Positions 18,782 through 29,204 of a stretch of 64,000 nt of DNA are shown in pieces. Every line of letters begins with the position of its first letter. Within the stretch, counting starts at the first letter, position 1. This DNA is from Acidimicrobiales bacterium (GTDB taxonomy: Bacteria > Actinomycetota > Acidimicrobiia > Acidimicrobiales > Aldehydirespiratoraceae). The notes under the pieces were generated by a model. It saw only the letters and a program-made list of their open reading frames with translations, was not told the DNA's origin and did not search any database. The DNA is taken from contig JAJCXY010000038.1 of the NCBI GenBank assembly GCA_029263215.1, positions 1-64,000 on the forward strand, written 5' to 3'. Made by a program: the position numbers and the translations under genes.

Positions 18782-20133
18782 TGGGCGCCGTCGCCGAAGC
18801 GCTCGCGTCCGGACCCCAGCGGGTGTTGCTGGTGGGAATGGGCGTGGCGAATCGTTCCGTGGCCGGTGCTCTCCTTCGCCGCCACCATCTTGTCGTGGCC
18901 GTCGACGACGACCCCGACGATGAACTGAGCGACGCCATCGCGGCGCTCGGTTTCGAGCTGATCGGTGCGCCCGACGAGAGTCAGCTGGCCAGCCTGGTAT
19001 CGGGCGTCGACCTGGTGTGCCCCGCACCGGGGCTCCCCGACCGACACCCCGTGTTCGAACTAGCGCTCGCCGCAGGGCGGCCGATTGTCAGCGAGTTCGA
19101 TCTTGCCGCCGCGTGGGACCGTCGCCCCATCGTGGCCATCACCGGAACCAACGGCAAGACCACGGTGGTGGAACTCGCAGTGGATTCCCTTCGCCGGTCG
19201 GGGATAGCGGCAGTGGCCGCTGGCAACAACGACCTACCCCTGGTGGCAGCCATCGACGACCGCGGCACCGAAGTCTTCGTGGTCGAGGCCTCGTCGTTCC
19301 GCCTGGCCCGGGCCACCGAATTCGCGCCGACGGTCGCTACCTGGCTCAACTTCGCTCCCGATCATCTCGACATCCACGCCGACCTTCAGAGCTACGAGGA
19401 TGCCAAGGCCCGCCTATTCGCCATGGTCGTGCCCCACGGTGTGGTGGTGGCCAACGCGTCCGACGAGGTTGTGATGTCACGGCTCCCCCAACAACGCGAG
19501 ATCGTGACCTTCGGCAGTCCCACCGCCGACTGGCGCAGCGATGGCGAGCAGTTGTCCGGTCCGGCCGGTGTATTCACCACGGTCGGTCGCCTGTGGCGAG
19601 GCCTTCCCCACGATGTCGAAGATGTTCTGGCGGCCGCGGCCACTGTCGTGGCGGTGGGGGCAAGCAGCGAAGCCGTTGCCGCCGCGGCAGCAGAGTTTCC
19701 CGGCCTCGCCCACCGGGTGGCCCCGGTCGGTGAAATCGAGGGCTCGATCTACTACGACGACTCGAAGGCCACCACGCCGCACGCGACCCTCGCGGCCCTT
19801 CGTGGGTTCGCGTCGGTGGTGCTCATCGCCGGCGGCCGCAACAAGGGCATCGATCTCTCGGTGCTGGTCACCGGCGGCGACACGGTGAAGGCGGTGGTGG
19901 CGATCGGTGAAGCAGGTGAAGAGATACGGGCCGTGTTCGATGCCACCCATCCAGTGGCGCAGGCCCACGACATGCAGGAAGCCGTCCAGCTCGCCTCGGA
20001 GTTCGCCACCGGTGGTATTCCGGTGCTCCTGTCGCCGGGTTGCGCCTCCTTCGACTGGTACCGCAACTATGGCGAACGAGGCGACGACTTCGCCCGCATC
20101 GTCAACGAGGCCCAAACGGTGGGTGCATCATGA
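18781..20133 (+). CDS. murD: UDP-N-acetylmuramoylalanine-D-glutamate ligase
   Basis: VAITGTNGKTTVVELAVD, NFAPDHLDIHADLQSYEDAKARLF, DDSKATTPHATLAAL, LLSPGCASFDWYRNYGERGDDF. Confidence 0.95.
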   Translation: MGAVAEALASGPQRVLLVGMGVANRSVAGALLRRHHLVVAVDDDPDDELSDAIAALGFELIGAPDESQLASLVSGVDLVCPAPGLPDRHPVFELALAAGRPIVSEFDLAAAWDRRPIVAITGTNGKTTVVELAVDSLRRSGIAAVAAGNNDLPLVAAIDDRGTEVFVVEASSFRLARATEFAPTVATWLNFAPDHLDIHADLQSYEDAKARLFAMVVPHGVVVANASDEVVMSRLPQQREIVTFGSPTADWRSDGEQLSGPAGVFTTVGRLWRGLPHDVEDVLAAAATVVAVGASSEAVAAAAAEFPGLAHRVAPVGEIEGSIYYDDSKATTPHATLAALRGFASVVLIAGGRNKGIDLSVLVTGGDTVKAVVAIGEAGEEIRAVFDATHPVAQAHDMQEAVQLASEFATGGIPVLLSPGCASFDWYRNYGERGDDFARIVNEAQTVGAS

Positions 20134-21329
20134 CGGCCACCGAACGGCGACCCAAACGCCAACAACGCACCGCGGCGAAGGGGCGGCACCCAACCGGAAA
20201 GGCACGTCCCGACGGCAGGGGACCGAGCCGTCCCGCCGGCCGCCGAACGCCGGTATTCCTGGTGCTCTTCGTGGCCGTTGTGAGTCTCGTGCTGCTCGGC
20301 GTCGTGATGGTGCTGTCTGCATCCGCAGCGATCAGTATCAGCGAGTCCGATAGCGCCTGGTCGCTTTTCCGACGCCAACTGGTGTGGGTGGCGGTGGGAT
20401 TCGTCGCCCTTCTCATCACCATGCGCGTCGATTACCACCGCTGGCGGATTCTCGCCGTGCCGTCGGTGGTCGGGTCCGTGCTTCTCCTTTTGCTGGTACA
20501 GGTCCCGGGACTAGGCATCACCGCAAATGGGGCCACCCGGTGGCTGAGTGTCGGCCCCCTCAGCTTCCAGCCATCGGAGGCAGCGAAGCTCGCTCTCATC
20601 TTGTTCATCGCCGATCTGCTGGCGCGTCCCTCGCGCCCGATGGACAACACGCGGATCACATTCCGGCCGGTAGCAGTGGTGACTGCCCTCATGGTTGGGC
20701 TCCTCGCCCTCCAACCCCACCTCGGCGCCATCCTGGTGATCGCCTCGATTGCGTTCGCGATGATGTTTCTGGCCGGCGCGCCCCTCCTCCACCTCACCGG
20801 CCTTGCCCTCGGCGGGGGAGTCACCGCAGCAGTGATGGTGATGTCGACCGCGTGGAGAAGGGCCCGTTTCCTGGCGTTTCGCGACCCCTGGGCCGATCCA
20901 GCCGGAGTGGGCTACCAGCCCCTTCAGTCGCTCCACGCGATAACCGTGGGTGGTTTGAGTGGGGTCGGGCTGGGCGGCAGCCGAGCCAAGTGGGGGTTCC
21001 TTCCCTATGCGCACACCGACTTCATCTTCGCGATCGTGGCCGAGGAACTCGGGCTCATCGGCGCCGCATCGGTGATCCTCGCCTTCGTGATCATCGCCGT
21101 GGCCGGGTTCGTCGCGGCGCTCCGTGCCCCCGACCGCTTCGGCATGCTGCTCGCCGTCGGAATCACAACCTGGACCGTTGGCCAAGCCCTCTTCAATCTC
21201 GGTGCGGTCATGTCGCTGCTCCCTGTCATGGGAGTGACCCTGCCGTTCCTGTCGTTCGGCGGCTCGTCGTTGGTGGTCATGATGGCGGCGATGGGCGTAC
21301 TTCTCAATGTCGCGAGGCAGGGCCGATGA
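20130..21329 (+). CDS. ftsW: SEDS-family lipid II polymerase FtsW
   Basis: Multi-pass SEDS protein; ARFLAFRDPWADPAGVGYQPLQSLHAI, GLGGSRAKWGFLPYAHTDFIFAIVAEELG; Arg/Lys-rich N-tail. Confidence 0.94.
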   Translation: MTATERRPKRQQRTAAKGRHPTGKARPDGRGPSRPAGRRTPVFLVLFVAVVSLVLLGVVMVLSASAAISISESDSAWSLFRRQLVWVAVGFVALLITMRVDYHRWRILAVPSVVGSVLLLLLVQVPGLGITANGATRWLSVGPLSFQPSEAAKLALILFIADLLARPSRPMDNTRITFRPVAVVTALMVGLLALQPHLGAILVIASIAFAMMFLAGAPLLHLTGLALGGGVTAAVMVMSTAWRRARFLAFRDPWADPAGVGYQPLQSLHAITVGGLSGVGLGGSRAKWGFLPYAHTDFIFAIVAEELGLIGAASVILAFVIIAVAGFVAALRAPDRFGMLLAVGITTWTVGQALFNLGAVMSLLPVMGVTLPFLSFGGSSLVVMMAAMGVLLNVARQGR

Positions 21330-22477
21330 GTGCCTCAACGGGCGCGTGGGTCGTCATAGCCGGTGGCGGTACCGCGGGACATGTCGTCCCCGGGTTGGCC
21401 ATCGCCTCCGAACTCGAAGCAAGAGGGGTTCTCGCGTCGAGAATCCACTATGTGGGCAGCGAGCGCGGGATCGAGACCCGGCTCGTGCCCGAAGCCGGCT
21501 TCCCGCTCACCGTGCTGCCCGGACGAGGCATTCAGCGTCGCCTGACCCTTGCCAACATCGCGTCGATGATCGGACTCCTTCGTGCGGTTGCCAGAGCCGT
21601 GGTGCTGGTTCGCCGACTTCGTCCGGCCGTGGTGGTGGGTCTCGGGGGATATGCATCGGTGCCGTGCGTGATCGCTGCGGTGGTGTGGCGCATACCAGTC
21701 GTGGTCGCCGAACAGAATGCCGTTCCCGGAGCCGCCAATCGACTTGCCGGCCGGTTCGCCAAGGCCTGTGCGGTGTCGTTCCCCCACACCGACCTGCCTC
21801 GCTCCACCTGGACCGGCAATCCGGTACGACCCGAAGTGCTCGCCATCGACCGCGACTCCGGCCGCCTTCGGGCGCGAGCAGCGCTCGAGATTGCGGAGGA
21901 TCGTGTCTTGCTTGCGGTGTTCGGCGGCTCGCTCGGAGCCCGGCGGATCAACGAGAGTCTCTTCGACGCACTCACGGGCTGGCGCCAGCGCTCCGATCTG
22001 GCCATCCGCCACGTGGCGGGACGGCGCGACCACGCGGCCCTCGCATCAAGAGTCCCGCTGGGCTCCGAAGACGCCGTCCAGTTCGATCTGGTGGAGTACG
22101 AGGACGACATGCCGAGCGTCTACACCGCCGCCGACCTCGTGCTCTGCCGGTCAGGTGCGAGTTCGGTTGCCGAGCTTGCGGTGGCAGGAGTTCCCTCGGT
22201 TCTGGTTCCCCTGCCGGGAGCCCCCGGAGATCATCAGACCGCGAACGCCATGGCGCTCGTCGATGCCGGCGCGGCGGTGAAGGTGACCGACGCGGAACTC
22301 GACGGCACCCGCCTCGCCGAGGAGATCGATCGCCTCCTTTCCAACCCCGCACTCCTTGCTGAGATGGGCGCGGCCGCTCACTCGGTGGCGCGTCGCGATG
22401 CCGCAGCGGCTGTAGCCGACCTGGTGCAAGCCCACGCCCTTCGTCCGATCGAGATTGGAGAACCCGATGACTCCTGA
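21326..22477 (+). CDS. murG: Lipid II synthase GlcNAc transferase
   Basis: VIAGGGTAGHVVPGLAIASEL, GLGGYASVPCVIAA, EQNAVPGAANRL, CRSGASSVAELAVAGVPSVLVPLPGAPGDHQTANA. Confidence 0.95.
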   Translation: MSASTGAWVVIAGGGTAGHVVPGLAIASELEARGVLASRIHYVGSERGIETRLVPEAGFPLTVLPGRGIQRRLTLANIASMIGLLRAVARAVVLVRRLRPAVVVGLGGYASVPCVIAAVVWRIPVVVAEQNAVPGAANRLAGRFAKACAVSFPHTDLPRSTWTGNPVRPEVLAIDRDSGRLRARAALEIAEDRVLLAVFGGSLGARRINESLFDALTGWRQRSDLAIRHVAGRRDHAALASRVPLGSEDAVQFDLVEYEDDMPSVYTAADLVLCRSGASSVAELAVAGVPSVLVPLPGAPGDHQTANAMALVDAGAAVKVTDAELDGTRLAEEIDRLLSNPALLAEMGAAAHSVARRDAAAAVADLVQAHALRPIEIGEPDDS

Positions 22478-23849
22478 TCTGAGCACGCCCCGACGTATCC
22501 ACCTCGTAGGTGCCGGCGGCGCCGGGATGGGAGCAATCGCCGCCGTCCTTCACGCCATGGGCCACGAGGTCAGCGGATCCGACCTCAAAGACGGTCCGGT
22601 CGCCGAGCGCCTGCGCGCTGAGGGCATTGCGGTCGAGATCGGACACGACGCGGCCAATCTCGGCGACGCCGAGTTGGTGGCGATCAGCACCGCGATTCCC
22701 GACCGAAACCCTGAAGTCGCCGCGGCTCGCGAGGCCGGGCTGCCGGTGTTGCGTCGGGCCGACATCCTCCCCGCGATTTCCGCGGAGCGGCGCACTGTGG
22801 TCATCGCCGGCACCCATGGCAAGACAACCACCAGTTCGATGCTGGCCTTGGCTCTGGTGGAAGCCGAGATGCGGCCCTCGTTCATCATTGGAGGTGATGT
22901 CAACGAGATCGGCTCTGGCGCGGTGTGGGACGACGGCGACTGGTTCGTCATCGAGGGCGACGAGTCCGACCGCACCTTCCTGTCGCTCGGAGCGGAGGTG
23001 GCGGTGGTCACCAATGTCGAGCCCGACCATCTCGAGACCTACGACAACGACCCCGAGAAGCTCAACGATGCCTTCGTCGAGTTCGCCACTGCTGCATCGG
23101 TTCGGGTGTTCTGTGCCGACGACGAGGGAGCGGCGACGATCGCCGCGATCACCAGTGGTGTCACCTACGGCACCTGCGAAGGCGCCGACTATCAGATGGT
23201 GGACATCGATCCGGGCCGGGCCAGCATTTCGTTCAGCATCCGCCACGAGGGAGCCGACCTCGTCCGGATCGAGCTACCCACGCCGGGGCTACACAACGCC
23301 CGCAACGCCGCGGCAGCGGCCGTAACCGCCATCCTGCTCGGCGCGCCCGCCGAGTCGGCGGGACGGGCCCTGAGCCGATTCGGCGGAGTTGCCCGGCGTT
23401 TCGAGTTTCGTGGTGAGGTCGACGGAATCACTTTCGTCGACGACTACGCCCACCTGCCCACTGAAGTTGAGGCGGCCGTGGCTGCGGCGCGAGATGGCGA
23501 CTGGGAGCGCATCATCTGCGTGTTTCAGCCTCACCGATACAGCCGTACGGCGGCACTCTGGCGCGACTTCGCGGGATCGTTTTCACAAGCAGACCAGCTG
23601 GTGATCACCGACATCTACTCATCGGGCGAAACCCCTCGCCCGGGCGTTACCGGCAAGCTCGTGGTCGACGCGGTTCTGGATGCCGATCCGTGGTCCTCGG
23701 TGGCTTGGCTGCCCCGACTCGACGAGGTTGCCAACTGGCTAGCTCTCCGACTTCGTCCCGGCGACCTCTGCCTCACCCTGGGTGCGGGCGACCTCACCGG
23801 ACTTCCCGACCTCGTGATCGGCCGCCTCTCCACCCGTGGTGCCGCGTGA
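22467..23849 (+). CDS. murC: UDP-N-acetylmuramate-L-alanine ligase
   Basis: IHLVGAGGAGMGAIA, VIAGTHGKTTTSSMLA, VVTNVEPDHLETYDND, DDYAHLPTEVEAAV, FQPHRYSRTA. Confidence 0.95.
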   Translation: MTPDLSTPRRIHLVGAGGAGMGAIAAVLHAMGHEVSGSDLKDGPVAERLRAEGIAVEIGHDAANLGDAELVAISTAIPDRNPEVAAAREAGLPVLRRADILPAISAERRTVVIAGTHGKTTTSSMLALALVEAEMRPSFIIGGDVNEIGSGAVWDDGDWFVIEGDESDRTFLSLGAEVAVVTNVEPDHLETYDNDPEKLNDAFVEFATAASVRVFCADDEGAATIAAITSGVTYGTCEGADYQMVDIDPGRASISFSIRHEGADLVRIELPTPGLHNARNAAAAAVTAILLGAPAESAGRALSRFGGVARRFEFRGEVDGITFVDDYAHLPTEVEAAVAAARDGDWERIICVFQPHRYSRTAALWRDFAGSFSQADQLVITDIYSSGETPRPGVTGKLVVDAVLDADPWSSVAWLPRLDEVANWLALRLRPGDLCLTLGAGDLTGLPDLVIGRLSTRGAA

Positions 23850-24793
23850 CCTCCGAGGCGGCCGTGCTGGATCGGGTCATCGATGAACTCGTCGACCGGA
23901 TTGGTGGCGCAGTGCAACGCGACGCCGACCTCGGCCCCCTCACCACCTACCGAGTCGGAGGACCAGCCGCCGCCCTGGTCACCGCCAGAGACGCCTCCAC
24001 CCTTGCCTCGGTCGCCTCCGTGCTGGTCGACACCGATGTGCCGATCCTCCCCATCGGCAGAGGCTCCAATCTTCTCGTCGCCGATGCGGGGTATGCGGGC
24101 GTCGTGGTCCAACTCGGAGAGCATTTCGAAGTGGTCGAGATCGAAGACACCAGGGTGTGGGCCGGAGCCGCGGCGAAGCTCCCGGTTGTGGCGCGCCAAG
24201 CCGTGCATGCCGGCCTCACCGGGCTGGAATGGGCGGTGGGCGTACCGGGGTCGGTGGGAGGAGCGGTGCGGATGAATGCCGGAGGACACGGAGCGGAAGT
24301 GGCCGACTCGCTGGCCGTCGTCGAGCTGGTGGATTTCCGGGCTGGTCAGTTGGTCGAACGCGATGCCACCGACCTCGCCCTTTCATATCGATCCTCTGCC
24401 CTCGATGATTCCGACCTCGTGGTGCGAGCCCGTTTCGATCTCGAGGTTGGCGACATCGATGATGGTGAGAAGAGGCTGGCTGAGATCGTCCAGTGGCGGC
24501 GAGCCAATCAACCCGGCGGCCAAAACGCCGGTTCGGTATTCACCAATCCCGAAGGCGACAGCGCGGGGCGCCTCATCGACACCGCCGGGGGCAAGGGACT
24601 CCGGGTCGGTTCGGCCGAAGTTTCCACCAAGCACGCCAACTTCATCCAGGCCGACGAGGGCGGATCGGCGGGCGACATTCTCGCCCTGATGGGTGAAGTC
24701 CAACGCCTCGTGTTCGACACCCACGGAATCGAGCTCCACACCGAGACCCACCTGGTCGGATTCCCCGACGACGACCCGGAGACCGAGAGATGA
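23846..24793 (+). CDS. murB: UDP-N-acetylenolpyruvoylglucosamine reductase
   Basis: PLTTYRVGGPAA, PIGRGSNLLVADAGYAGVVV, GVPGSVGGAVRMNAGGHGAEVAD, QNAGSVFTNPEGDSAGRLID. Confidence 0.94.
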   Translation: MTSEAAVLDRVIDELVDRIGGAVQRDADLGPLTTYRVGGPAAALVTARDASTLASVASVLVDTDVPILPIGRGSNLLVADAGYAGVVVQLGEHFEVVEIEDTRVWAGAAAKLPVVARQAVHAGLTGLEWAVGVPGSVGGAVRMNAGGHGAEVADSLAVVELVDFRAGQLVERDATDLALSYRSSALDDSDLVVRARFDLEVGDIDDGEKRLAEIVQWRRANQPGGQNAGSVFTNPEGDSAGRLIDTAGGKGLRVGSAEVSTKHANFIQADEGGSAGDILALMGEVQRLVFDTHGIELHTETHLVGFPDDDPETER

Positions 24794-25623
24794 CCTCAGC
24801 CGCAGTGAGGATCGATCCGCGGTTGCGGGCCCGCCGGATCGAGGTTCGGCGCGCCGAAGGGCGACGCCGACTCCGCTTTGTGGTGGGAGGCGCCGTGGTT
24901 GCCATGCTGGCGGCAGGCACATGGGCTGCCACGCGCTCGGCCCTACTTGATCTCGACCATGTCCGAATCGAAGGCGTCGATGCCACGTCGGCCGCGAAGA
25001 TCAACGGGGCCGTGCAGACGCCCGACGGCACACCCCTTCTCGATCTCGATCTTGCGACCATCGAAGCCGAGGTGGCTTCCCTGCCGTGGGTCGAGACGGT
25101 CGACGCGAGCAGGGAGTGGCCGGGAACGCTAAGGCTCGATGTCGTCGAGCGCGTAGCGGTGGCGGCTCTTCCCGCCGGCGATGGCTCGTTTGTCGCCGTC
25201 GACACGACCGGGGTGGCGATGGCCGCCTTGGCCGGCGCAGACGTCGGCAGCCTTCCCGTCATCGGTGTCGCGGCCGAGGGCGAGCTGGGCACGGTGCAGG
25301 AGCGAAGCGCCCCGGCACTGGCAGTGGTGGAGGTCATGCCCGCAGACCTCGACGCATGGATAGAGACGATCACGGTCAGCGGCGCAGACCCTGATACCCG
25401 ACTGGGCCTCAATCTCGTCGGTGGCGCCGTGGTCGAGCTGGGCAACGAATCCCTGCTCACCGACAAGCTCGACGCGGTCCGCGCCGTACTCGCGGGCGCC
25501 GACCTGCGGTGTATAGAAGTGATCGATGTGCGGGTTGCAGACCTGAGCACCATCACCCGCGACCCCACGTGCGACGCCGCCCTGTCGGGTGGCGAGGCCG
25601 ATGAAGTCGAAGCCGCGGGATGA
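24790..25623 (+). CDS. ftsQ: Cell division protein FtsQ (POTRA domain)
   Basis: Basic N-tail, one TM helix, [17 protein letters not shown]...[24 protein letters not shown]; between murB and ftsZ. Confidence 0.85.
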   Translation: MTSAAVRIDPRLRARRIEVRRAEGRRRLRFVVGGAVVAMLAAGTWAATRSALLDLDHVRIEGVDATSAAKINGAVQTPDGTPLLDLDLATIEAEVASLPWVETVDASREWPGTLRLDVVERVAVAALPAGDGSFVAVDTTGVAMAALAGADVGSLPVIGVAAEGELGTVQERSAPALAVVEVMPADLDAWIETITVSGADPDTRLGLNLVGGAVVELGNESLLTDKLDAVRAVLAGADLRCIEVIDVRVADLSTITRDPTCDAALSGGEADEVEAAG

Positions 25624-25760
25624 CCAGCCCGCTCCGATGTGCCCGCAGCGTCCGCACGCGATCGCATTCCCGGGTATACCGTCAGCCCTTGATCGCCGGC
25701 TGTAGCGTGGCTCGCGCCGGGCGCTCCAATCCGAAATCTCGTAACGAGGACCTATACGTG

Positions 25761-26873
25761 ATGTCTGATCCGCAGAACTATCTCGCCGTCATCAAGGTTG
25801 TCGGCGTCGGTGGAGGTGGCGTAAACGCTGTCAACCGCATGATCGACGCCGGGCTGAAGGGCGTCGAGTTCATCGCGGCCAATACCGACGCTCAGGCGCT
25901 GCTGATGAGCGACGCCGACGAGAAACTCGACATCGGTCGCGACCTCACCCGGGGCTTGGGCGCGGGGTCCGATCCCGAGATCGGCCGCCAGGCCGCGGAG
26001 GAGCACATCGACGAGATCCGCGAGTCGCTCGCGGGTGCCGACATGGTGTTCATCACCGCCGGCAAGGGCGGCGGAACCGGCACAGGTGCGGCTCCGGTGA
26101 TCGCCGAAGTTGCGAAGAGTCAAGGGGTGCTCACCATCGGCGTCGTGACCCGCCCGTTCGCGTTCGAGGGCCGGCGCCGCTCGGTGCAGGCCGAACAGGG
26201 CATCCAGCGCCTCAAGGAGAAGGTCGACACCCTGATCGTCATCCCCAACGATCGGCTCCTCACTGTTGCGAGCAACGACACATCGGTGCTCAATGCCTTC
26301 AAGATGGCCGACGAGATCCTGTTGCAGGGAGTGCAGGGCATCACCGACCTGATCACCACGCCGGGCCTGATCAACACCGACTTCGCCGACGTGCGCACGA
26401 TCATGACCGACGCCGGATCGGCCCTCATGGGGATCGGTAATGGAAGTGGTGAGGGCCGCGCTATATCGGCCGCTCGCGATGCCATTTCCAGCCCCCTCCT
26501 CGAAGCTTCGATCGAAAACGCTCGCGGCATTCTCCTCAATATCTCCGGCGGCCCCGACCTGGGCCTGCTCGAGGTGAACGAGGCAGCCGAGATCATTCAC
26601 GGCGTTGCCCACCAAGACGCCAACATCATCTTTGGTGCCGTGATCGACGACGAGATGGGCGACGATGTCCGGGTCACCGTGATCGCTGCTGGGTTCGATC
26701 GCTGGGAAGACGGCGTGCGCTCAGCCCCACGTGCGCTCAGCCGCCCCGATTTCGACGACGATGGGGGTGCCCCCACCGGGGAAGTGCCGATAGTCGATGT
26801 GTTCGCCACCGATGGCGACGACGACCTCGATCTCGGCGACGACGACTTCGACGTCCCCTCGTTCCTGAAATAG
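25761..26873 (+). CDS. ftsZ: Cell division GTPase FtsZ
   Basis: [53 protein letters not shown]-terminal [13 protein letters not shown] start inside longer ORF. Confidence 0.97.
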   Translation: MSDPQNYLAVIKVVGVGGGGVNAVNRMIDAGLKGVEFIAANTDAQALLMSDADEKLDIGRDLTRGLGAGSDPEIGRQAAEEHIDEIRESLAGADMVFITAGKGGGTGTGAAPVIAEVAKSQGVLTIGVVTRPFAFEGRRRSVQAEQGIQRLKEKVDTLIVIPNDRLLTVASNDTSVLNAFKMADEILLQGVQGITDLITTPGLINTDFADVRTIMTDAGSALMGIGNGSGEGRAISAARDAISSPLLEASIENARGILLNISGGPDLGLLEVNEAAEIIHGVAHQDANIIFGAVIDDEMGDDVRVTVIAAGFDRWEDGVRSAPRALSRPDFDDDGGAPTGEVPIVDVFATDGDDDLDLGDDDFDVPSFLK

Positions 26874-26875
26874 CC

Positions 26876-27553
26876 ATGCTCACACGGCGTCTGCCGGCGG
26901 GGCGCTCGACAGCTGTGGAGATCTGCTTCACCGACCGCGGCGACGGCGACTTTCGCATCGATGGCCCCGCGGCGGAGTTGGCTGAGGCGCGCCAGGCACT
27001 GATGGCCGGTGAGTGGACCTGGTTGCGCCAGGTCCATGGGTCGGAGGTGGTGCAGGTCAGCGTCGCAGGCGAACACGCCGGCACCGAGGCCGATGCCAGT
27101 GTTACCAACGTGGCCGGCGCCGTGCTCTGTATCCAAACCGCCGACTGTGTTCCGGTCGTGCTCGTGGGTGCTGATGCCGTCGGTGTCGCCCATGTGGGTT
27201 GGCGGGGCGTGGTGGAAGGCATCGTGCCGGCCGCTGTCGCCGCCCTTCGTCGCCTTGGCGACGGCCCGATGGAGGCGGTGATCGGGCCCTGTATCGGTGC
27301 CGACGGCTACGAGTTCGCAGAACCGGAGCTGAGCCTTGTCGCGGCGGTCGCCGGTCCCGGTGTCCGCACCACTAACGCAGCGGGCCGGCCCTGTCTCGAC
27401 ATGGCCGAAGCCGTGGAGTCGGTTCTGGCCGCGGCAGGCGTCACCAGGGTGAGCAGGGTCGACCGCGACACCGCCGCCGAGGAATGGTTCTCCCATCGCA
27501 CCCGCGGCGACGTAGGCCGTCAGGTCACCTCGGTGCGGTTGGTGGCCCGATGA
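26876..27553 (+). CDS. pgeF: Peptidoglycan editing factor PgeF / laccase-domain (YfiH) protein
   Basis: RQVHGSEVVQV, QTADCVPVVLVGADAVGVAHVGWRGVVEGIV, GPCIGADGYEF. Confidence 0.9.
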   Translation: MLTRRLPAGRSTAVEICFTDRGDGDFRIDGPAAELAEARQALMAGEWTWLRQVHGSEVVQVSVAGEHAGTEADASVTNVAGAVLCIQTADCVPVVLVGADAVGVAHVGWRGVVEGIVPAAVAALRRLGDGPMEAVIGPCIGADGYEFAEPELSLVAAVAGPGVRTTNAAGRPCLDMAEAVESVLAAAGVTRVSRVDRDTAAEEWFSHRTRGDVGRQVTSVRLVAR

Positions 27554-28197
27554 GTGGGATCGACCCGGCCCTGGTGGCTGAGCGAGCCGTCGCGGTGCGA
27601 GCGCGCCTCGATCGCGCCGGCGGCCACGATGTGCGCATCGTGGCGGTCACCAAGACCTTCCCCGCCGCGGCGATCGATGCCGCGGTTGGTGCCGGGATCA
27701 CTGATGTGGGCGAAAACTACGCCCAGGAGTGCGTCGCGAAGCTCTCCGGGACGAGCACCGACCCGACGGTGCACTTCATCGGACGGCTACAGCGCAACAA
27801 GGTTCGCCAGCTGGCCGGGCTTGTCGATGTCTGGCAGACCGTCGACCGGATCGAGCTCGGTCGGGAGATCGCCAAACGGGCGCCGGGGGCCAGGGTGATG
27901 GTGCAGGTCGACATTTCCGGGGAGGAAACCAAGGGCGGTTGTATTCCCGCCGATACGCCTGAGCTGGTGGGCGCACTCGTCGATCTCGAGCTTGAGGTGT
28001 GCGGCTTGATGGGAGTTGCCCTCCTTGCCAAGCCCGAACTGGCTCGTCCGGGATTTCGGGTGTTGAGGTCTCTTGTCGACCATCTCGGGTTGCCCGAATG
28101 CTCGATGGGTATGAGCGCCGACCTCGAAGTGGCGGTCGGCGAGGGGGCGACAATGGTGAGAATCGGGCGTGATCTCTTTGGTGAGAGATCGCGTTGA
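27550..28197 (+). CDS. YggS-family PLP homeostasis protein
   Basis: VRIVAVTKTFPAAAIDAAVGAGITDVGENYAQE, HFIGRLQRNKVRQL, GMSADLEVAVGEGATMVRIGRDLFGER. Confidence 0.92.
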   Translation: MSGIDPALVAERAVAVRARLDRAGGHDVRIVAVTKTFPAAAIDAAVGAGITDVGENYAQECVAKLSGTSTDPTVHFIGRLQRNKVRQLAGLVDVWQTVDRIELGREIAKRAPGARVMVQVDISGEETKGGCIPADTPELVGALVDLELEVCGLMGVALLAKPELARPGFRVLRSLVDHLGLPECSMGMSADLEVAVGEGATMVRIGRDLFGERSR

Positions 28198-28279
28198 TGC
28201 AGGTAGGAAGGGTCCTTGCGGTGATATGACACCGTCGGACCATCGCTGAGAGATAGCCTCGCAACGAGGAGGGAAGACG

Positions 28280-28876
28280 GTGTCCATGTTGAAGAAAACT
28301 CTGATCTATCTGGGCCTCGGGCCCGACGAGGAATACGACCAGTACGACGAGTACGCGCCCGCCCCGGTTGCACCTGGTCAGAACGAGCCGATGCTCGCGG
28401 AGGCCCGACCGACTGTACGTGCGGTGTCAGACCAGCCCTCGCCGCGGCCAGGGTCCTCCACGGTGCGTCCGATCCCGGCCGCGCCCGCTAACCCGTCGGG
28501 CTCGGTGAGAGCCATCCCGTCCCAGCCGTCGGCGGCCGCAGCGGGGCGTCCCGCGGTCCGTCCGGCCGCTGCAGAGCCTGGTCAGGCCGCGTCAGCGGTG
28601 AGGATTGTGGATTCGCCCTCGGCTCAGCCTCATGCGTTGAGTCCGACGTCGTTCAACGAAGCCCAGGCGATAGGCGACCGGTTCAAGGCCGGCCGGGCTG
28701 TGATCATCAACCTCCAGGGAGTCGATCGCGACCTCAGGCGCCGACTGGTGGATTTCGCCAGCGGGCTCTGTTACGCCGTCGGTGGAAAGATGGATCGGGT
28801 CGCCGATCAGGTGTACTTGCTCACTCCGCCGGATGTGGTGGTGTCCACCGCCGATGCCCAACGAGCCATCGACTGA
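28280..28876 (+). CDS. sepF: Cell division protein SepF
   Basis: MLKKTLIYLGLGPDEEYDQYDEY amphipathic N-term; SFNEAQAIGDRFKAGRAVIINLQGVDRDLRRRLVDFASGLCYAVGGKMDRVADQVYLLTP. Confidence 0.95.
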   Translation: MSMLKKTLIYLGLGPDEEYDQYDEYAPAPVAPGQNEPMLAEARPTVRAVSDQPSPRPGSSTVRPIPAAPANPSGSVRAIPSQPSAAAAGRPAVRPAAAEPGQAASAVRIVDSPSAQPHALSPTSFNEAQAIGDRFKAGRAVIINLQGVDRDLRRRLVDFASGLCYAVGGKMDRVADQVYLLTPPDVVVSTADAQRAID

Positions 28877-28891
28877 TTCGAACGGATCCCA

Positions 28892-29152
28892 TTGCTTCTC
28901 GACATAGTTTGCGTAACGCTCACGCTCTACCTGATAGCGGTCTTCGCCCGCATCTTGTTGAGCTGGTTTCCTCTCGATCCCAACGGCTTCTGGGCCACTC
29001 TGGCCGGCCTGCTCTACCTGATCACCGACCCGGTCCTGGGCCCCCTTCGTAGGGCGATCCCTTCGGTTCGTATCGGTTCGGTCGCGCTCGATCTGTCGCC
29101 GATCATCCTCATCATCGGAATCCAGATTCTCTCCGCGGTGATCGGCTGCTGA
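28892..29152 (+). CDS. YggT family membrane protein
   Basis: ILLSWFPLDPNGFWATLAGLLYLITDPVLGPLRRAIP; TTG start. Confidence 0.85.
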   Translation: MLLDIVCVTLTLYLIAVFARILLSWFPLDPNGFWATLAGLLYLITDPVLGPLRRAIPSVRIGSVALDLSPIILIIGIQILSAVIGC

Positions 29153-29204
29153 ACAGTGGGGATGGTCCCCGACCAGGCGTGTCGTGGCGTCTAACGTTTC
29201 CGCC

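Noticed and set aside
20384-21325. N-terminal extension of ORF 20384-22477 (697 aa)
   Set aside because: The first part is out-of-frame translation of ftsW; murG starts at 21326.
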